Assembly: GCA_024516035.1 (NCBI GenBank)
Contig: CM044967.1
Location: forward strand, 18,636,810 to 18,700,809
Reading direction: 5' to 3'
Origin: Bactericera cockerelli
Taxonomy: Eukaryota; Arthropoda; Insecta; Hemiptera; Triozidae
Length of the DNA stretch: 64,000 bases
The notes beneath the pieces were generated by a model. That model saw nothing but the letters and a program-made list of their open reading frames with translations. It searched no databases and had not been told where the DNA came from. Each line of letters opens with the position of its first letter. Position 1 is the first letter of the stretch. Positions 54,401 through 63,934 of this stretch are shown here, in pieces. Made by a program: the position numbers and the translations under genes.

Positions 54401-57400
54401 CTCTGGACCATACCACTTACAGCCAAAAATTAACATCTACAAAAAAAACAATCCGTATTATGGGTAGACATGCCAATATAATGAACAATGCCAATCCCAA
54501 CTTTTATAGAATGGGAAATTTAACACTGCCATGCATGTCATTATTCAGTGATCTAACCCATTTAAAGAAGCATAGGGACCAATATACTTCATTTAAAATG
54601 TCCACTCTCATAATACGAGGCATAGAAATAACTTAGTCATTAATAATCATCGTGTTAAGAGCTCGAAATGGTCCCCAATTATCATGCTATTATATTGTTC
54701 AACAAATTGCCCCACATATCAAGGACTTGCCACCATAAGTTTAAAACATGTATCACTAATTTCTTAAAAACGGCTTTTTATTCCTTAGAAGAATTTTGAG
54801 TTGCAGCTTGAGTGATAATGGTCTAACTCACAATTACTAGTTTTTACTTCTTAAATTCTATTATGTCTTCTTTTTCTTCCTCTACCCCTATTTTTCTGTA
54901 TCTTATTTGACTTGTGTAAACAAATTTGTAAATTTGATGTACATCAACAAATAAATCTTATCTAATTTATCTATTTGATTTTACTTTAACCCTACTATAA
55001 ACCCAAGGCATGCCTTCATTGTATTTTACCTAACCCTTATAAACCAGGCATGGCCTTCATTGTATTTTACCTAACCCTACTAAAAACCAAGGCATGGCCT
55101 TCATTGTATTAAGTAAACTACCTACTAATTACCTAGCAATGGCTTCAAGAGAAATGGACAGCCTTAGCTGAATGTAACTGCCTACAAACATAATCTACAA
55201 CTTTGTTAATTACACGGATGACTGTTAACAAACCAAAAGTAATATTATAAAAAACAGATACAATCATTATAATTTAGGACCGCAGAAACTCATACATCAC
55301 CTTTCTTAGGCGGCACCGAAATTCATACATGCGAAAAAGTGCGGTAATCTTCGCACCGAACTCACCTATTGCCTTATTCTTCTGCTAAAGTGAAGGCTCT
55401 ACTTTTAAGTTTAAGTATTGTAGATTTACCAAAGAGAAAATAGTCAGTACAGACACAAACGATGTATGTACATTGTACAACACTTACAAATAGGTCCCAA
55501 CACCTCGAGATCATCAAACGCACATGCTCCTGTTGTGCCAAGGGTTCCACAGACCTGAAATTTGAAGAGATAATTGCATGGGTTAGTAGAAGAACATGCT
55601 ATGTCAAAAATGAACTTTTCAGGAGAGCAATAATAACTACATTACTATGCTGTAGGTTTCCTCCACTCTTAATTTTTAGACAGGGAAGACGCTAGACAGG
55701 GATGACAGGGTCAAGACCAGTGTCTCGCTAGAAGACTACAAACAAAGACCCAGCACCTAATTGGGAAGTATTGTGTCACTTCTCGCCCATCAAGGGGAGG
55801 CATATGGGCAGGCTACTACACAGACCACAAGCGTCTACAGTAGCTCCTGTTTCATGGCTACGAATAAAAACGGCTGTGAAAAACACATCTTTAAAAAAAG
55901 AAAAGAAAAAAAAAGAACAGATTAGCCAACCCTTACAAGCTAACTTGCTGTTCCGCAAGGGTTTATTGGCTCATAAAGAAAAAGCCCAAGGTCTCATAAT
56001 GGTTGAACGCACATAGAAACATGTGGTTCAGAACGAGCCAACTTTTTCACTCAAGTTGGATACAGGATACAGACCATCACTACCCCAGCTGTAACAAATG
56101 GCTACAACAACTTCTACTGTCAACTTTTGACTAAATGAATAAATAATAATAATATAATAAATCTCACAAAGAAAGGTATCAGCTGATTCTTCTTGTCCTC
56201 CTCAATAGCCTGGATGAGCTTGTCACCTCGCAAGCTCAGCTGGTCATCGCTCTCTATGTATCTCATCTTGACGAGACCGATGAGTCCTGCCTTCTCTACA
56301 GATGAGTGAGCCTGGAATAATGTAAATAAATCACATTTTTGAGCCTGAATAATAAAATAAATAACTTTTTGGAAGTCTAATCGCAGGCTCGAAGGTAAAA
56401 CTGACATAGTGCCAGTTGGTCCATTATCCGATTTTCTATTACCGGTCGGAAATTTACCTAACTATGCAAAAATCAAGTTCGTAATGCGAACATATCGCGG
56501 CTACCAAGCGAAGAAAAGTTATTGTACGCTGACACACGAATGGAGGAAATTTTTTCTCGATCGAGGACGTAAATCAAATTTAAGATTCTTTGATGATTAG
56601 AAGGTGTATCGACTAATAAAGTAAAAAATTCAATTGTGCGCAAAAAAACAAGTCCAACCGATGAAGTTTTCAGGAAGCACGCCACGCCAACTTCTGGCGG
56701 CTCTAAACAATGTCCAAAGCAAGATGGTACTTTTGACTTCCAGTCTACATTTGTCCAGTTATTCTCATCAACTGAATAAGTTTCTTTTAAATGTCTACTG
56801 CCCAACAATGTTTGTTTTAATAATAATGACACTCTTTAGTGGAAGGATAACCACCAGTAGTTTAATGCTGAAGCAATTTCTACCACTAACCCTCAGAGTC
56901 TTATATTATGAGGTCATATTCTCAAATAAATGAGGAAAAATTCATGGATGTGGGTCGAACCAACGGATCCCTACGCTACCTGTATTACCAGACTAGCGCC
57001 TTAACCACTTGACTAACAATGCACGGTGTTTTAGGCTGGTAGGTATAAATATTAGGATTTTCTGTTTTTCCCATGCCTCAGATTTTGAGGGGCGAGCTGC
57101 TAATAGAATAGAATAGAAATCACCTTGTTTATACTGCTGAGGTAAGACTAAAAAGTTCCTTTATTTCAGCAGTTCAGTTCCGCCATAGAACTTCTCACTT
57201 TTCTGTCCTCACTGATTCTCACCTGGTCAGAGCAATAAGCCACAAGACGTCTGTTGATCTCAGCGTTCTCCACGTCTGGATGGGTCTGTTGATATTTCCT
57301 GATAGCTTCAGTTCTTCCCGCCAGGAGGCAGATGAGAGTGGACTCACTAGAAGTAGTCTGAAACCAAAGCGAGACTCAAGATCTGAATAATATAAAATAT

Positions 57401-59191
57401 ACATTTATACTGCCCGATTAGGAGTATTAAAAAAAAAAAAAAAAAGTTATCATATTTGTGTTAATCACTTTTGTGATATCACAACTACTCAAACTCGCTT
57501 TACTAAATCTACGCTGAAACCGAGACTTGAACCACCGACCTCCAGGTTACAAGTCCGCTGCCTTATCGATCAAGCTACTGAGGTCGTAAGATTAGGACTA
57601 TTAAGTCCCATTATACCAGCAGTGAGCCCAAGATGTATTATTATGTGGTAAAAATCCCAAATGGGAGGATAATTCTGTGAAAAGATGGCTAAACATGGTA
57701 ACCCGCATTTTTTTCGAAATTGAGTTATTAACAGATTCCTAATGTACTCGACGAGCTCTATCTACTGGTAGCATCAGAATTTCGCTACGATGTATAGTTT
57801 CTTGGATAATAATTTTGAAAAAAACGAGATAAGTGACATTTTCGAAAGTTCAAAAGGTGGTAAAGCATGTTCAAGTATCTTAACAAGAAAAAGTCTTTTA
57901 CTTTTCAACAAATTCTATCTTTCATAAGATGGATAAACTTGATCAAGTCCAGTGTCATATTTTGCCGTCTGACGAAATCGTATTATTGCAGTATAATGAA
58001 CTGGGCAAAATATGATAAAGGACGTTATCAGAATTTGGTATCGCACAAAAATTTTACTTTCTCAAGAATTACAAGATGGCAGAATAGGAAAATCATTTAT
58101 CAAGTTCTACCATCTTTGTACTTGCTACATTTGTAACCTTTGAAAGCGGCATATGATGATAAATGCTCTAGACATGCTTTGGCGCCATCCGTACAACATG
58201 ATGAGGTGCCGAGTTTGAACTTGAGAACCACTTCACAATTTTGTGGGTATCATCAGCATTACAAGATTTTCATCGCTCGTCATTATTATACTAAATTAAA
58301 TTGGTACTTGTAATGCCGCAACTGGTCGCTACTCCTATCAAAGTAGCTCCTCATTTGTCCTCACGAGGTATGATTCAACCCCGACAACTAAAGTACAGAG
58401 CGGAAAAATTCCGACCCCGCCGGGATTCGAACCCGGATCACCTGCGTGCAAAGCCGAGCATGATAACACTCGGCAACCGTGACTACTCAGACTAATAAAG
58501 TAAAGTAAACGTACTACCTAATTAGTACGTTTAACATAAATTGCCCTCATAAAAACGACTCTTTCACTCATTGTACACGATGGCAAAATAAGACATGTAA
58601 TTATCCTTGTTTGTCTAGTTTGTAATGACTGCTTTCATTTGATATGAAAGATGGCAGAAAAAGCAAGGGACTTATCATAATTTACACTTTCGAAAACGTC
58701 TTTTTCACAGTATCTGTAAGATGGCAAAACATGTTAGCAGGAAGAAAAAGTTAAATATTTTGATTCCTACTCAATATTTTTTTAAAATAGATCTATCACT
58801 ATAAAGCTCGAGAACATTCTGCCTTATGTTCCAAAAATGAAGCTTTAAAGTTTTAATACAAAAAATATAAAATTATTTTTGTAAAAAAAAAACGAAAAAA
58901 CACCGTCCTGAAAAATTTGAAAATTGCGGGTTACCGTGTTTAGCCATCTTTTCACAGAATTACTTGTCATGTCCCGGCTGGGTTTCGAACCCGCGACCTC
59001 TGGTTTCACAGAATGTCGTCTTTACCACTGAGCTACCGGGACAGACATAGTGTTGAAAGTACAATGTTTTTTTTTTATATTACAACAACAAAAAGCTTAC
59101 AATTTTCAGGGTTGCGCCTTCTCCAGTTTTTTTAATGCCCAAAATACAATATAATACAATTTCTTATTCGTCATGATTTGTAAACGATTTC

Positions 59192-59224
<33 letters not shown>

Positions 59225-62200
59225 CATCAACACTTGTCTGCTTTTAAAGGTTATACAAACAATAATATTGCAGATGCGATTCTATTACTTCCGATGAATT
59301 TCTAATATGAGAAATCGGAAGTATTATTTATTGTGTGTAATGTACATCAAGTTTAACAGGGCCTCGAGACAGAGTATACTATTCTGGCCACCAATAGCTA
59401 CCTGCAAGACTCCACCGCCTGGACTGTCGACCTTAGTATGGAGAAAATCCTCAGGTAGGCCAATCATCTTGCCTAGCCAGTTCATTGTGATGATTTCCAG
59501 CTCCGTGCAAGCCGGACTACTGGCCTGGAATAATAATAATAATAACACCCTTTAGTGGAAGGTAACCACAATAAAAAATAAATATTTAGGAGAGATTGTT
59601 AGGACTTCAGCACTTCTAGGCTGAAATAGAAAATATTTTGAATTGAAATGATAATAATAATGATCTCTTTAGTGGAAGGTGCTCAAAGCATTTTCTACCA
59701 CACCACCTAACCCTTAGAGCTTAGAGTCTTATTAATATGTGGTCACAAACTCAAATTAACGAGGAAAAATTCATGCACTGGGTGGTATTCAAACCAACGG
59801 ATCCATACGCTACCTGAATTTCTAGACTGGCGCCTTAACCACTTGACTACCAGTGCACAAATAATAATTATTATCAGTAAAAATCACTATAAACAAAAAG
59901 TGGGAAGTTGTATTAGATGTACAGGAATATTACAACTAATAATCTTTAGTGAAAAGTAACCGCTAGGCGAGGTTTTTGCTCAAAGCACATTTTCTACCAC
60001 CTAACCATAAGGGTCTTATTATTAAGTGGTCACATACTCAAATAAATGAGGAAAATCCAATCCTTGGTGGGATCCAAGCCACGAACCCATGTCTTAGCTG
60101 GGGAATAATACAAGTCTAAGACCCTGTTGCATAGTCAGACGTGATGGTCTCACTCTCACAAATATTAATTGACTGATTAGGCTACTCGAGCGTTCAAATT
60201 TGAATTTTCGTTCCGTAGTTGACAGAATTTTCATTGGTACCTTTTGATCGGATCAACATTAAATTCAAAATTCAAATTTAAACAGCTGATTCTAAAATCT
60301 CGTTCACAGCCATCTACGCTAACAGTGTATTATAGCACCCATAAGTCAAATTATTCATGAAAAGATTGGAAAAAAATCAAAAGGAAATCTTTCGCCTGAT
60401 TCTCACCCACGTGAATCCCAGACAGTTGATCGCGTCAGACAGCATGTCGCCTAGGAGGGAGGGGTAGGAGTTGAGGGCGGGGAAGTACGCGTGCATGTAG
60501 GGGGACTGCCAGTGAGTCATCTAGGAAGGTGGAAACATAAATTTTGTTAGACCCACACTGAGAAAAAAAATTATCGAGGACATCCTTGTTAGCTAGTAAG
60601 TTATCCTTACACGAGGATGAATCATCCTCGTTAGCTAGTAAGTTATCCTTAGGGATGAATGTCCTAGATAATTTTTTTTCTCAGTGCATCATCTTATCAT
60701 CATCATAGGGTGACGTCATCGTGAACGATGGTAGCCAGACAGTGGATGAATGACTCAGCACTCCTACCACTGTCTTTTCAAGGAGGCTAATAATTGACAA
60801 GGGCCCCCAGAATCAAGCCAATGCTGTTCTACTCCCTGTTTATAGTCCCAGGAAAATTTGGTATCGATTTTAAACTGTCCATTAGCAATAACGTAATTTA
60901 GCTTAAGTGCGCGGACATAACGGAGGTCTATACCCTGGACCCTAGAGCCAGTACCACGTAAACCTAACCATGTTATTAAAGCGGCCACAACGGAGTCACA
61001 AAAATCGTCTATATCAAGTTATAGGTACCAGGGTCTGGGGCAGTGGTCCGCAACCGGGGTGCCGCGAGTTACCTTCAGGGGTGCCGCGAGAACTAAATTG
61101 GCCTAAATAGCTGACGTTTTTCATCATCTGAATACTCTCAATACAGGCCTGCAAGGTCCCTCTGACTTTTTTTCTCTCCTGGGGTGCCGCTGAGCTAAAA
61201 AGTCAAAGAAAGGGTGCCGCGATGGAGAAAAGGTTGCGGACCACTGGTCTAGGGTGTATGGCTGTATGGTAAAGGCTATAGGCCCAGGGTCCTCGTTGTT
61301 GGCCTCTTTAAAAAATTGTTAAAAACTAAGTAGGTAAAACACTTTTTCTTCTTTCATCCTTTTTCCAAACCTACTTGGGGCTGGCATCAGTATAATCAGT
61401 ATAAACATGTACATCTAGTACAACTTCTCACTTTTCTGTTTATACTGTTATACTGAAACAGTTGTATTAGATGTACATGAATATTAGAATATACCTGGAC
61501 AGCTGTTTCGAGCTTATTTGCTCTCATCAGCAGGTAATAGTTCTGAATAATCATGCCATCAACTAACCTTTCTATTTTAATCAGTATAAACAGAAGAGTG
61601 TATTGCATTGTTCGTTATGACACTCGCATGCTGCTGCCATAGTGGATTGGTGTCATTGTCCTTTGGTACAACTGGTGCTGGTACACAAAGGATTTTTTAT
61701 GAACTTTTTTTCCTTTCATTACATCAGTTTGTTTTTGGTACAAAAATAAATCACACATGGGGTGGGATCCGAACCAACGGATCCCTATATCACCAGACTA
61801 GCGACTTAACCAACCACCGATCCTCTCATCCACTTTAAATCTCCCATGATGGTGTCCCATGAAATATGGAAGACAATATTTTTTATACCTCATAGGTAAT
61901 AGGAAGTAAAATTAATACCCTTAATTTTATTGTAGTTATTATTATTATTGAAATTAAGACATGTATGTACAAACATGTAATATTAAAAATTAATATACAA
62001 AATGAAGAACAATATAAACAAGAAATAAAGATGAATAAATAAATAAATGTGTTTCTTTGTGTTATTATATCACAATTGTAGTGGGTAGCGCAGAATTATA
62101 GGACTTTTCCATATCATTAATATCCCAATATCCTATTTTTGCCTATAATTCCGCCACTGGTCGCTGCTCACATTAAAGCAGCTACTCATTTTTCCTCACG

Positions 62201-63903
62201 AGGTATGAGTGGACCCCGAACACCCAAGAACAGAGCAGAAAAAATCCTGCCCCGCTGGGAATCGAACCCAGGTCACCGTGCGTGCAATGCCTAGCGCGCT
62301 AACTCACTCTGCCACGGTGACTTCTAATAAAGATGAATAACATACATAAAAAATATATACAGATGTCCTAACTAAAGGGCGGGGTTATTGCCTATGGCTG
62401 TTGAGGTTAATGTGGGTAACTAGTACGATTCCCAGCGAATGGAGGGTAAAACCCCCGTCCTCATCCAGGACATTAAATCAAATAGAATCGTTGGCTTTAG
62501 GAAGGGCATCAAATGTGCCAAAACCAACCAACCTCAACCATGAGGTTGAACAACGTCGACCCTGCTTAAGCGGGATATGACAGAGTAAAAGAAGAAGAAG
62601 AAGAAAAGAAGACCACCCAACCCCTAGGACTCACCCCTGGCATGATCACCCTCTCCACATCCCCCATGATGGTGTCCCACTTCTCAGGGTCCACTCTCTT
62701 CCACCCAACCCCTAGCTAGGACTCACCCCTGGCATGATCACCCTCTCCACATCCCCCATGATAGTGTCCCACTTCTCATCAGGGTCCACTCTCTTCCACC
62801 CAACCCCCAGGACTCACCCCTGGCATGATCACCCTCTCCAAATCGCCCATGATGGTGTCCCACTTCTCAGGGTCCACTCTCTTCCACCCAACCCCCATCA
62901 CTCACCCCTGGCATGATCACCCTCTCCACATCGCCCATGATAGTGTCCCACTTCTCAGGGTCCACTCTCTTCCACCCAACCCCCATCACTCACCCCTGGC
63001 ATGATCACCCTCTCCACATCGCCCATGATGGTGTCCCACTTCTCATCAGGGTCCACTCTCTTCCACCCAACCCCTAGCTAGGACTCACCCCTGGCATGAT
63101 CACCCTCTCCACATCCCCCATGATGGTGTCCCACTTCTCAGGGTCCACTCTCTTCCACCCAACCCCTAGCTAGGACTCACCCCTGGCATGATCACCCTCT
63201 CCACATCGCCCATGATGGTGTCCCACTTCTCATCAGGGTCCACTCTCTTCCACCCAACCCCTAGCTAGGACTCACCCCTGGCATGATCACCCTCTCCACA
63301 TCCCCCATGATGGTGTCCCACTTCTCAGGGTCCACTCTCTTCCACCCAACCCCTAGCTAGGACTCACCCCTGGCATGATCACCCTCTCTACATCACCCAT
63401 GATGGTGTCCCACTTCTCATCAGGGTCCACTCTCTTCCACCCAACCCCTAGCACTCACCCCTGGCATGATCACCCTCTCCACATCCCCCATGATGGTGTC
63501 CCACTTCTCAGGGTCCACTCTCTTCCACCCAACCCCCATCACTCACCCCTGGCATGATCACCCTCTCCACATCGCTCATGATAGTGTCCCACTTCTCAGG
63601 GTCCACTCTCTTCCACCCAACCCCCAGGACTCACCCCTGGCATGATCACCCTCTCCACATCGCCCATGATGGTGTCCCACTTCTCATCAGGGTCCACTCT
63701 CTTCCACCCAACCCCCAGCACAGCACTCACCCCTGGCATGATCACCCTCTCCACATCGCCCATGATAGTGTCCCACTTCTCAGGGTCCACAGGCGCGGAG
63801 CCAGGGATCAGGCTGCGGAGGTAGCCGGGCTTCACGTCGGGGTAGACTCGCCGGCTGCGGATGTTCTCCAAGTAGTCGGCTATGTAGTCCACCATCTCCT
63901 TGC
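42049..63903 (-). CDS. Hdc: Histidine decarboxylase (PLP-dependent), 5' end outside window
   Basis: Fifteen exons on the minus strand run from 63903 down to 42049 and encode about 738 residues. The initiator exon is beyond the right edge. The enzyme converts histidine to histamine, the arthropod photoreceptor transmitter. Group II decarboxylase marks are all present: [27 protein letters not shown] (after correcting one slip), [18 protein letters not shown] with the stacking His, HVDAAYAGS with the PLP-binding Asp, and NPSKW with the PLP Lys. [10 protein letters not shown] has Ser where DOPA decarboxylases have Gly, which favours Hdc, as does the long C-terminal extension (exons 48243 to 42049). 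Phases agree across all introns when the 113-nt exon at 60408 is given one missing base. Confidence 0.95.
43226..43371 (-). CDS. Hdc: Hdc exon, C-terminal extension
   Basis: The acceptor is TTGTTTGCAG. The exon encodes [19 protein letters not shown] to EIEKLKEN and ends in phase 1 at AATG/GTAAGA. A 45-bp tandem array starts right at its acceptor. Confidence 0.87.
43372..44585 (-). repeat. 45-bp tandem array at an Hdc acceptor
   Basis: About 25 units, on the minus strand TGTTGTTTGCATTCTACTTA followed by GCAGGTTTTTCTCC. The array touches the acceptor at 43371, sharing CTCTGTTGTTTGCA with its pyrimidine tract. A 45-bp unit is 15 codons and lacks stops in one minus frame, so 43542-44363 reads as 273 residues of repeated [15 protein letters not shown]. 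That frame is a by-product of the period, not evidence for a gene. Confidence 0.92.
44733..44945 (+). mobile_element. Family F SINE containing one Hdc array unit
   Basis: CACCTAAATGGGAAGTATTG to TCATGGCTACGAAATAA, then a 45-bp array unit (44857-44904, as in 43372-44585), then AAGCTGTGAAACACTCATC. Confidence 0.8.
44995..45094 (-). repeat. 21-bp tandem repeat at an Hdc donor
   Basis: Five units, on the minus strand TAGTAGGTATTTATTTAATTT. The right-most contains the real donor. Each unit has an AG/GTATTT donor-like site and a TTTTAG acceptor-like end. Read through, it encodes RYLFNFS repeats in frame with the exon. Confidence 0.88.
45091..45274 (-). CDS. Hdc: Hdc exon, C-terminal extension
   Basis: The acceptor is GCATTTCAG. 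The exon encodes [18 protein letters not shown] to [10 protein letters not shown]. Only the donor TGTAG/GTATTT, four bases past a possible CAT/GTAGGT site, keeps frame with the next exon. That donor is part of a 21-bp tandem repeat (44995-45094). Confidence 0.85.
45963..46310 (+). mobile_element. Chimeric tRNA SINE, family I
   Basis: GCCTCTGTGGCGTAACGGTT head, shared body CCCAGGGTGAGTGAGGTTAA, ACCAAGTAGAATCAATTAAC, then a further tail with ATCTGGGCGTCCATATA that also occurs at 32620. Confidence 0.85.
47073..47310 (-). mobile_element. Family F SINE with the best-preserved head
   Basis: On the minus strand: GTGGTTAAGCACTCGTGTGC, GGTTTCGAACTCCCACGCC, then AAGGGATACCTTTC ... GGCTGTGAAACACTTGG. 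Confidence 0.85.
48243..48407 (-). CDS. Hdc: Hdc exon
   Basis: The acceptor is CCCTGATAG. The exon encodes [19 protein letters not shown] to RVPLK and ends in phase 1 at AAAG/GTAAAT. The donor context GAAAG/GTAAATCA also occurs at about 48063-48080 with similar flanks. Confidence 0.9.
49015..49310. mobile_element. Inverted pair of family M tails
   Basis: ATATTAATAATAAAAACAAT ... GGGCTGGGTTATTGCC ... CTTCCATG is followed by its inverted form ending TCTAAATAAATAAAATAAAT, so the stretch 49020-49280 can fold on itself. Confidence 0.55.
49343..49538 (-). CDS. Hdc: Hdc exon
   Basis: The acceptor is TTATTCCAG. The exon encodes [20 protein letters not shown] to [11 protein letters not shown] and ends in phase 1 at GTGG/GTAGGT. 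It is GC-rich against its surroundings. Confidence 0.94.
49782..50140 (+). mobile_element. Chimeric tRNA SINE, family I, reference copy
   Basis: CCTCCGTGGCGTAATGGTTG head with GAGTTCAACTCCCGGC; body CCCAGGCTGGGTGAGGTTAA and AATGGAGGGTAAAACCCCCG; tail TAGGAAGGGCATCCAGCC and AACCTTGAGGTTGAACAATG. Confidence 0.92.
50209..50518. mobile_element. hAT-type MITE with an internal tandem duplication
   Basis: Ends CAGGGGTTCCCAAACT and AGTTTGGGAACCCCTG with flanks ATCTAAAT and ATCTATAT (8 bp, one mismatch). The left end plus about 40 flanking bases is duplicated (50170-50280 and 50285-50395). Confidence 0.85.
50584..50722 (+). mobile_element. tRNA-headed SINE, family C
   Basis: GACCTCAGTGGCTTGATCGA to GAGATCAACACATATATGAT, in an Hdc intron. 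Confidence 0.88.
51258..51356 (-). CDS. Hdc: Hdc exon
   Basis: The acceptor is TATTTTCAG. The exon encodes [19 protein letters not shown] to GLQKHIRE, 33 codons. The Ser of QIPLSKRF is the residue that separates histidine from DOPA decarboxylases. Confidence 0.95.
51859..51878 (-). CDS. Hdc: Hdc 20-nt microexon
   Basis: The flanking exons leave a phase gap and lack the family's short segment before HWQIP. Between them the minus strand has TTTGTCCCCAG, then 20 bases, then GTAAAT. Joined to the phase-1 end upstream they encode GLAIDYM and restore HENSGLAIDYMHWQIPLS in frame. No other stretch in this intron fits. Confidence 0.9.
52291..52361 (-). CDS. Hdc: Hdc exon
   Basis: The acceptor is CTGTTACAG. 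The exon encodes [19 protein letters not shown] and KHENS, ending in phase 1 at TCAG/GTAGGG. Confidence 0.92.
52989..53151 (-). CDS. Hdc: Hdc exon with PLP-binding residues
   Basis: The acceptor is CTTCCAG. The exon encodes [20 protein letters not shown] to [19 protein letters not shown]. It holds the Asp of HVDAAYAGS and the Schiff-base Lys of NPSKW. The donor is ATGTG/GTGAGT. Confidence 0.95.
53160..53930. other. Hdc intron without recognised structure
   Basis: 53230-53370 resembles repeated intronic text at 29520-29680 and 32090-32240 (AACCAATCACAGGGCACTAT; ATTATAATTTGGCC), a dispersed repeat of unknown type. Nothing else is recognised. Confidence 0.4.
53931..55364. mobile_element. TIR element with a LINE fragment inside
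   Basis: Ends TGAGTTCGGTGCGA and its mirror with imperfect subterminal repeats (GCCGCCTAAAAAAGGTCATG type). Interior: copies of AACCCAAGGCATG-CCTTCATT (54120-54200, 54995-55145). Between them lies a decayed LINE RT C-terminus (54400-54960; [10 protein letters not shown]...NPNFYRMGN) ending ATAAATCTTATC. Confidence 0.65.
55488..55554 (-). CDS. Hdc: Hdc exon
   Basis: The acceptor is AATTTCAG. The exon encodes [20 protein letters not shown], then PI and one base of a Cys codon, with donor ATTT/GTAAGT. Confidence 0.93.
55745..56112 (+). mobile_element. Family F SINE followed by a family G repeat
   Basis: 55745-55890 carries ACCTAATTGGGAAGTATTGT to GGCTGTGAAAAACAC. 55955-56112 carries CAAGGGTTTATTGG to GGCTACAACAAC. 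Confidence 0.8.
56168..56311 (-). CDS. Hdc: Hdc exon
   Basis: The acceptor is TTATTCCAG. The exon encodes [19 protein letters not shown] to NQLIPFF, 48 codons. The His of AHSSVEK stacks on the cofactor ring in this family. Confidence 0.95.
56817..57023 (-). mobile_element. tRNA-headed SINE, family B
   Basis: Minus-strand copy with small deletions (ACTCTTTAGTGGAAGG to CTAACAATGCAC). Confidence 0.82.
57223..57357 (-). CDS. Hdc: Hdc exon
   Basis: The acceptor is GGTTTCAG. The exon encodes [19 protein letters not shown] to [10 protein letters not shown], 45 codons, with donor CAG/GTGAGA. Confidence 0.95.
57401..59043 (-). mobile_element. Family A SINE split by two nested insertions
   Basis: SINE parts: tail 57401-57427, body 57590-57680, head about 58971-59043. 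Insertion 1 is a family C SINE (57428-57588) with GATTAGGA-TATT target duplications. Insertion 2 is the TIR element at 57682-58970. Confidence 0.85.
57682..58970. mobile_element. TIR DNA element inserted in a SINE
   Basis: Terminal repeats ATTCTGTGAAAAGATGGCTA and mirror, about 36 bp with one difference, flanked by TA. The interior repeats AAGATGGCA-type motifs (57926, 58072, 58649, 58719) and carries a family D SINE (58290-58500, minus strand). No transposase is recognised. Confidence 0.82.
59402..59524 (-). CDS. Hdc: Hdc exon
   Basis: The acceptor is TTATTCCAG. The exon encodes [20 protein letters not shown] to SPGGGVLQ, 41 codons in phase 0, with donor CAG/GTAGCT. Confidence 0.95.
59648..60100 (-). 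mobile_element. Two family B SINEs
   Basis: 59648-59858 is a near-full minus-strand copy ending CTACCAGTGCAC. 59935-60100 is a second copy lacking its head. A third tail fragment lies at 59545-59572. Confidence 0.8.
60408..60520 (-). CDS. Hdc: Hdc exon (contains a one-base slip)
   Basis: The exon encodes [13 protein letters not shown] and, in the next frame, [18 protein letters not shown] and CLGFTW. Its 113 nt lie between two phase-0 junctions, so one base is missing. The likely place is the G run at 60480-60482 (C run on the coding strand). The acceptor is CTTCCTAG and the donor TGG/GTGAGA. Confidence 0.9.
60554..60688. mobile_element. Short hairpin MITE
   Basis: Ends CACTGAGAAAAAAAATTATC and its mirror. 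The interior has two copies of TTAGCTAGTAAGTTATCCTT. About 135 bp. Target duplication is unclear. Confidence 0.8.
60703..60850 (+). repeat. Dispersed repeat L
   Basis: Second copy of the repeat at 21300-21460. Confidence 0.7.
61041..61246. mobile_element. hAT-type MITE
   Basis: Ends CAGTGGTCCGCAACC and GGTTGCGGACCACTG, repeated GGGTGCCGCGA motifs inside. 8-bp flanks GTCTGGGG and GTCTAGGG. Confidence 0.9.
61380..61600 (-). repeat. Dispersed ACTTCTCACTTTTCTG repeat
   Basis: TACAACTTCTCACTTTTCTG and its mirror form short hairpins here. Fragments occur at 10560, 24705, 27138, 42750, 43155, 52635, 57187 and 59885. Type unknown. Confidence 0.6.
62050..62325 (-). mobile_element. tRNA-headed SINE, family D, full length
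   Basis: On the minus strand: GTCACCGTGGCAGAGTGAGT head with a TGC (Ala-type) anticodon loop and GGTTCGATTCCC; body GAGCAGCGACCAGTGGCGG; tail TGTGATATAATAACACAAAG. Confidence 0.87.
62400..62610 (+). mobile_element. Family I SINE, 5'-truncated
   Basis: GTTGAGGTTAATGTGGGTAA to AACCATGAGGTTGAACAACG and (AAG)n. It lies between a family M tail and the Hdc donor array. Confidence 0.82.
62629..63800 (-). repeat. About 91-bp array of an Hdc exon end plus donor
   Basis: ACTCACCCCTGG (reverse complement of the exon end and donor) occurs at 62629, 62721, 62812, 62900, 62988, 63083, 63175, 63270, 63362, 63453, 63541, 63629 and 63725; the last belongs to the real exon. Every unit keeps the coding bases for about 19-20 residues ending MPG. 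Some have an extra codon (DPDEKWD instead of DPEKWD). The intronic spacer TCTTCCACCCAACCCC also occurs in dispersed LINE-like tails in this window. Confidence 0.95.
63731..63903 (-). CDS. Hdc: Hdc exon, N-terminal domain
   Basis: The acceptor is TCTCCCCCAG. The exon encodes [20 protein letters not shown] to [10 protein letters not shown] and ends at GGG/GTGAGT in phase 0. The last 60 coding bases and the donor are repeated 12 more times downstream (62629-63724). Confidence 0.95.
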
Positions 63904-63934
63904 CTGGGGGAGAACAGTCAGTATTTATTTATTT

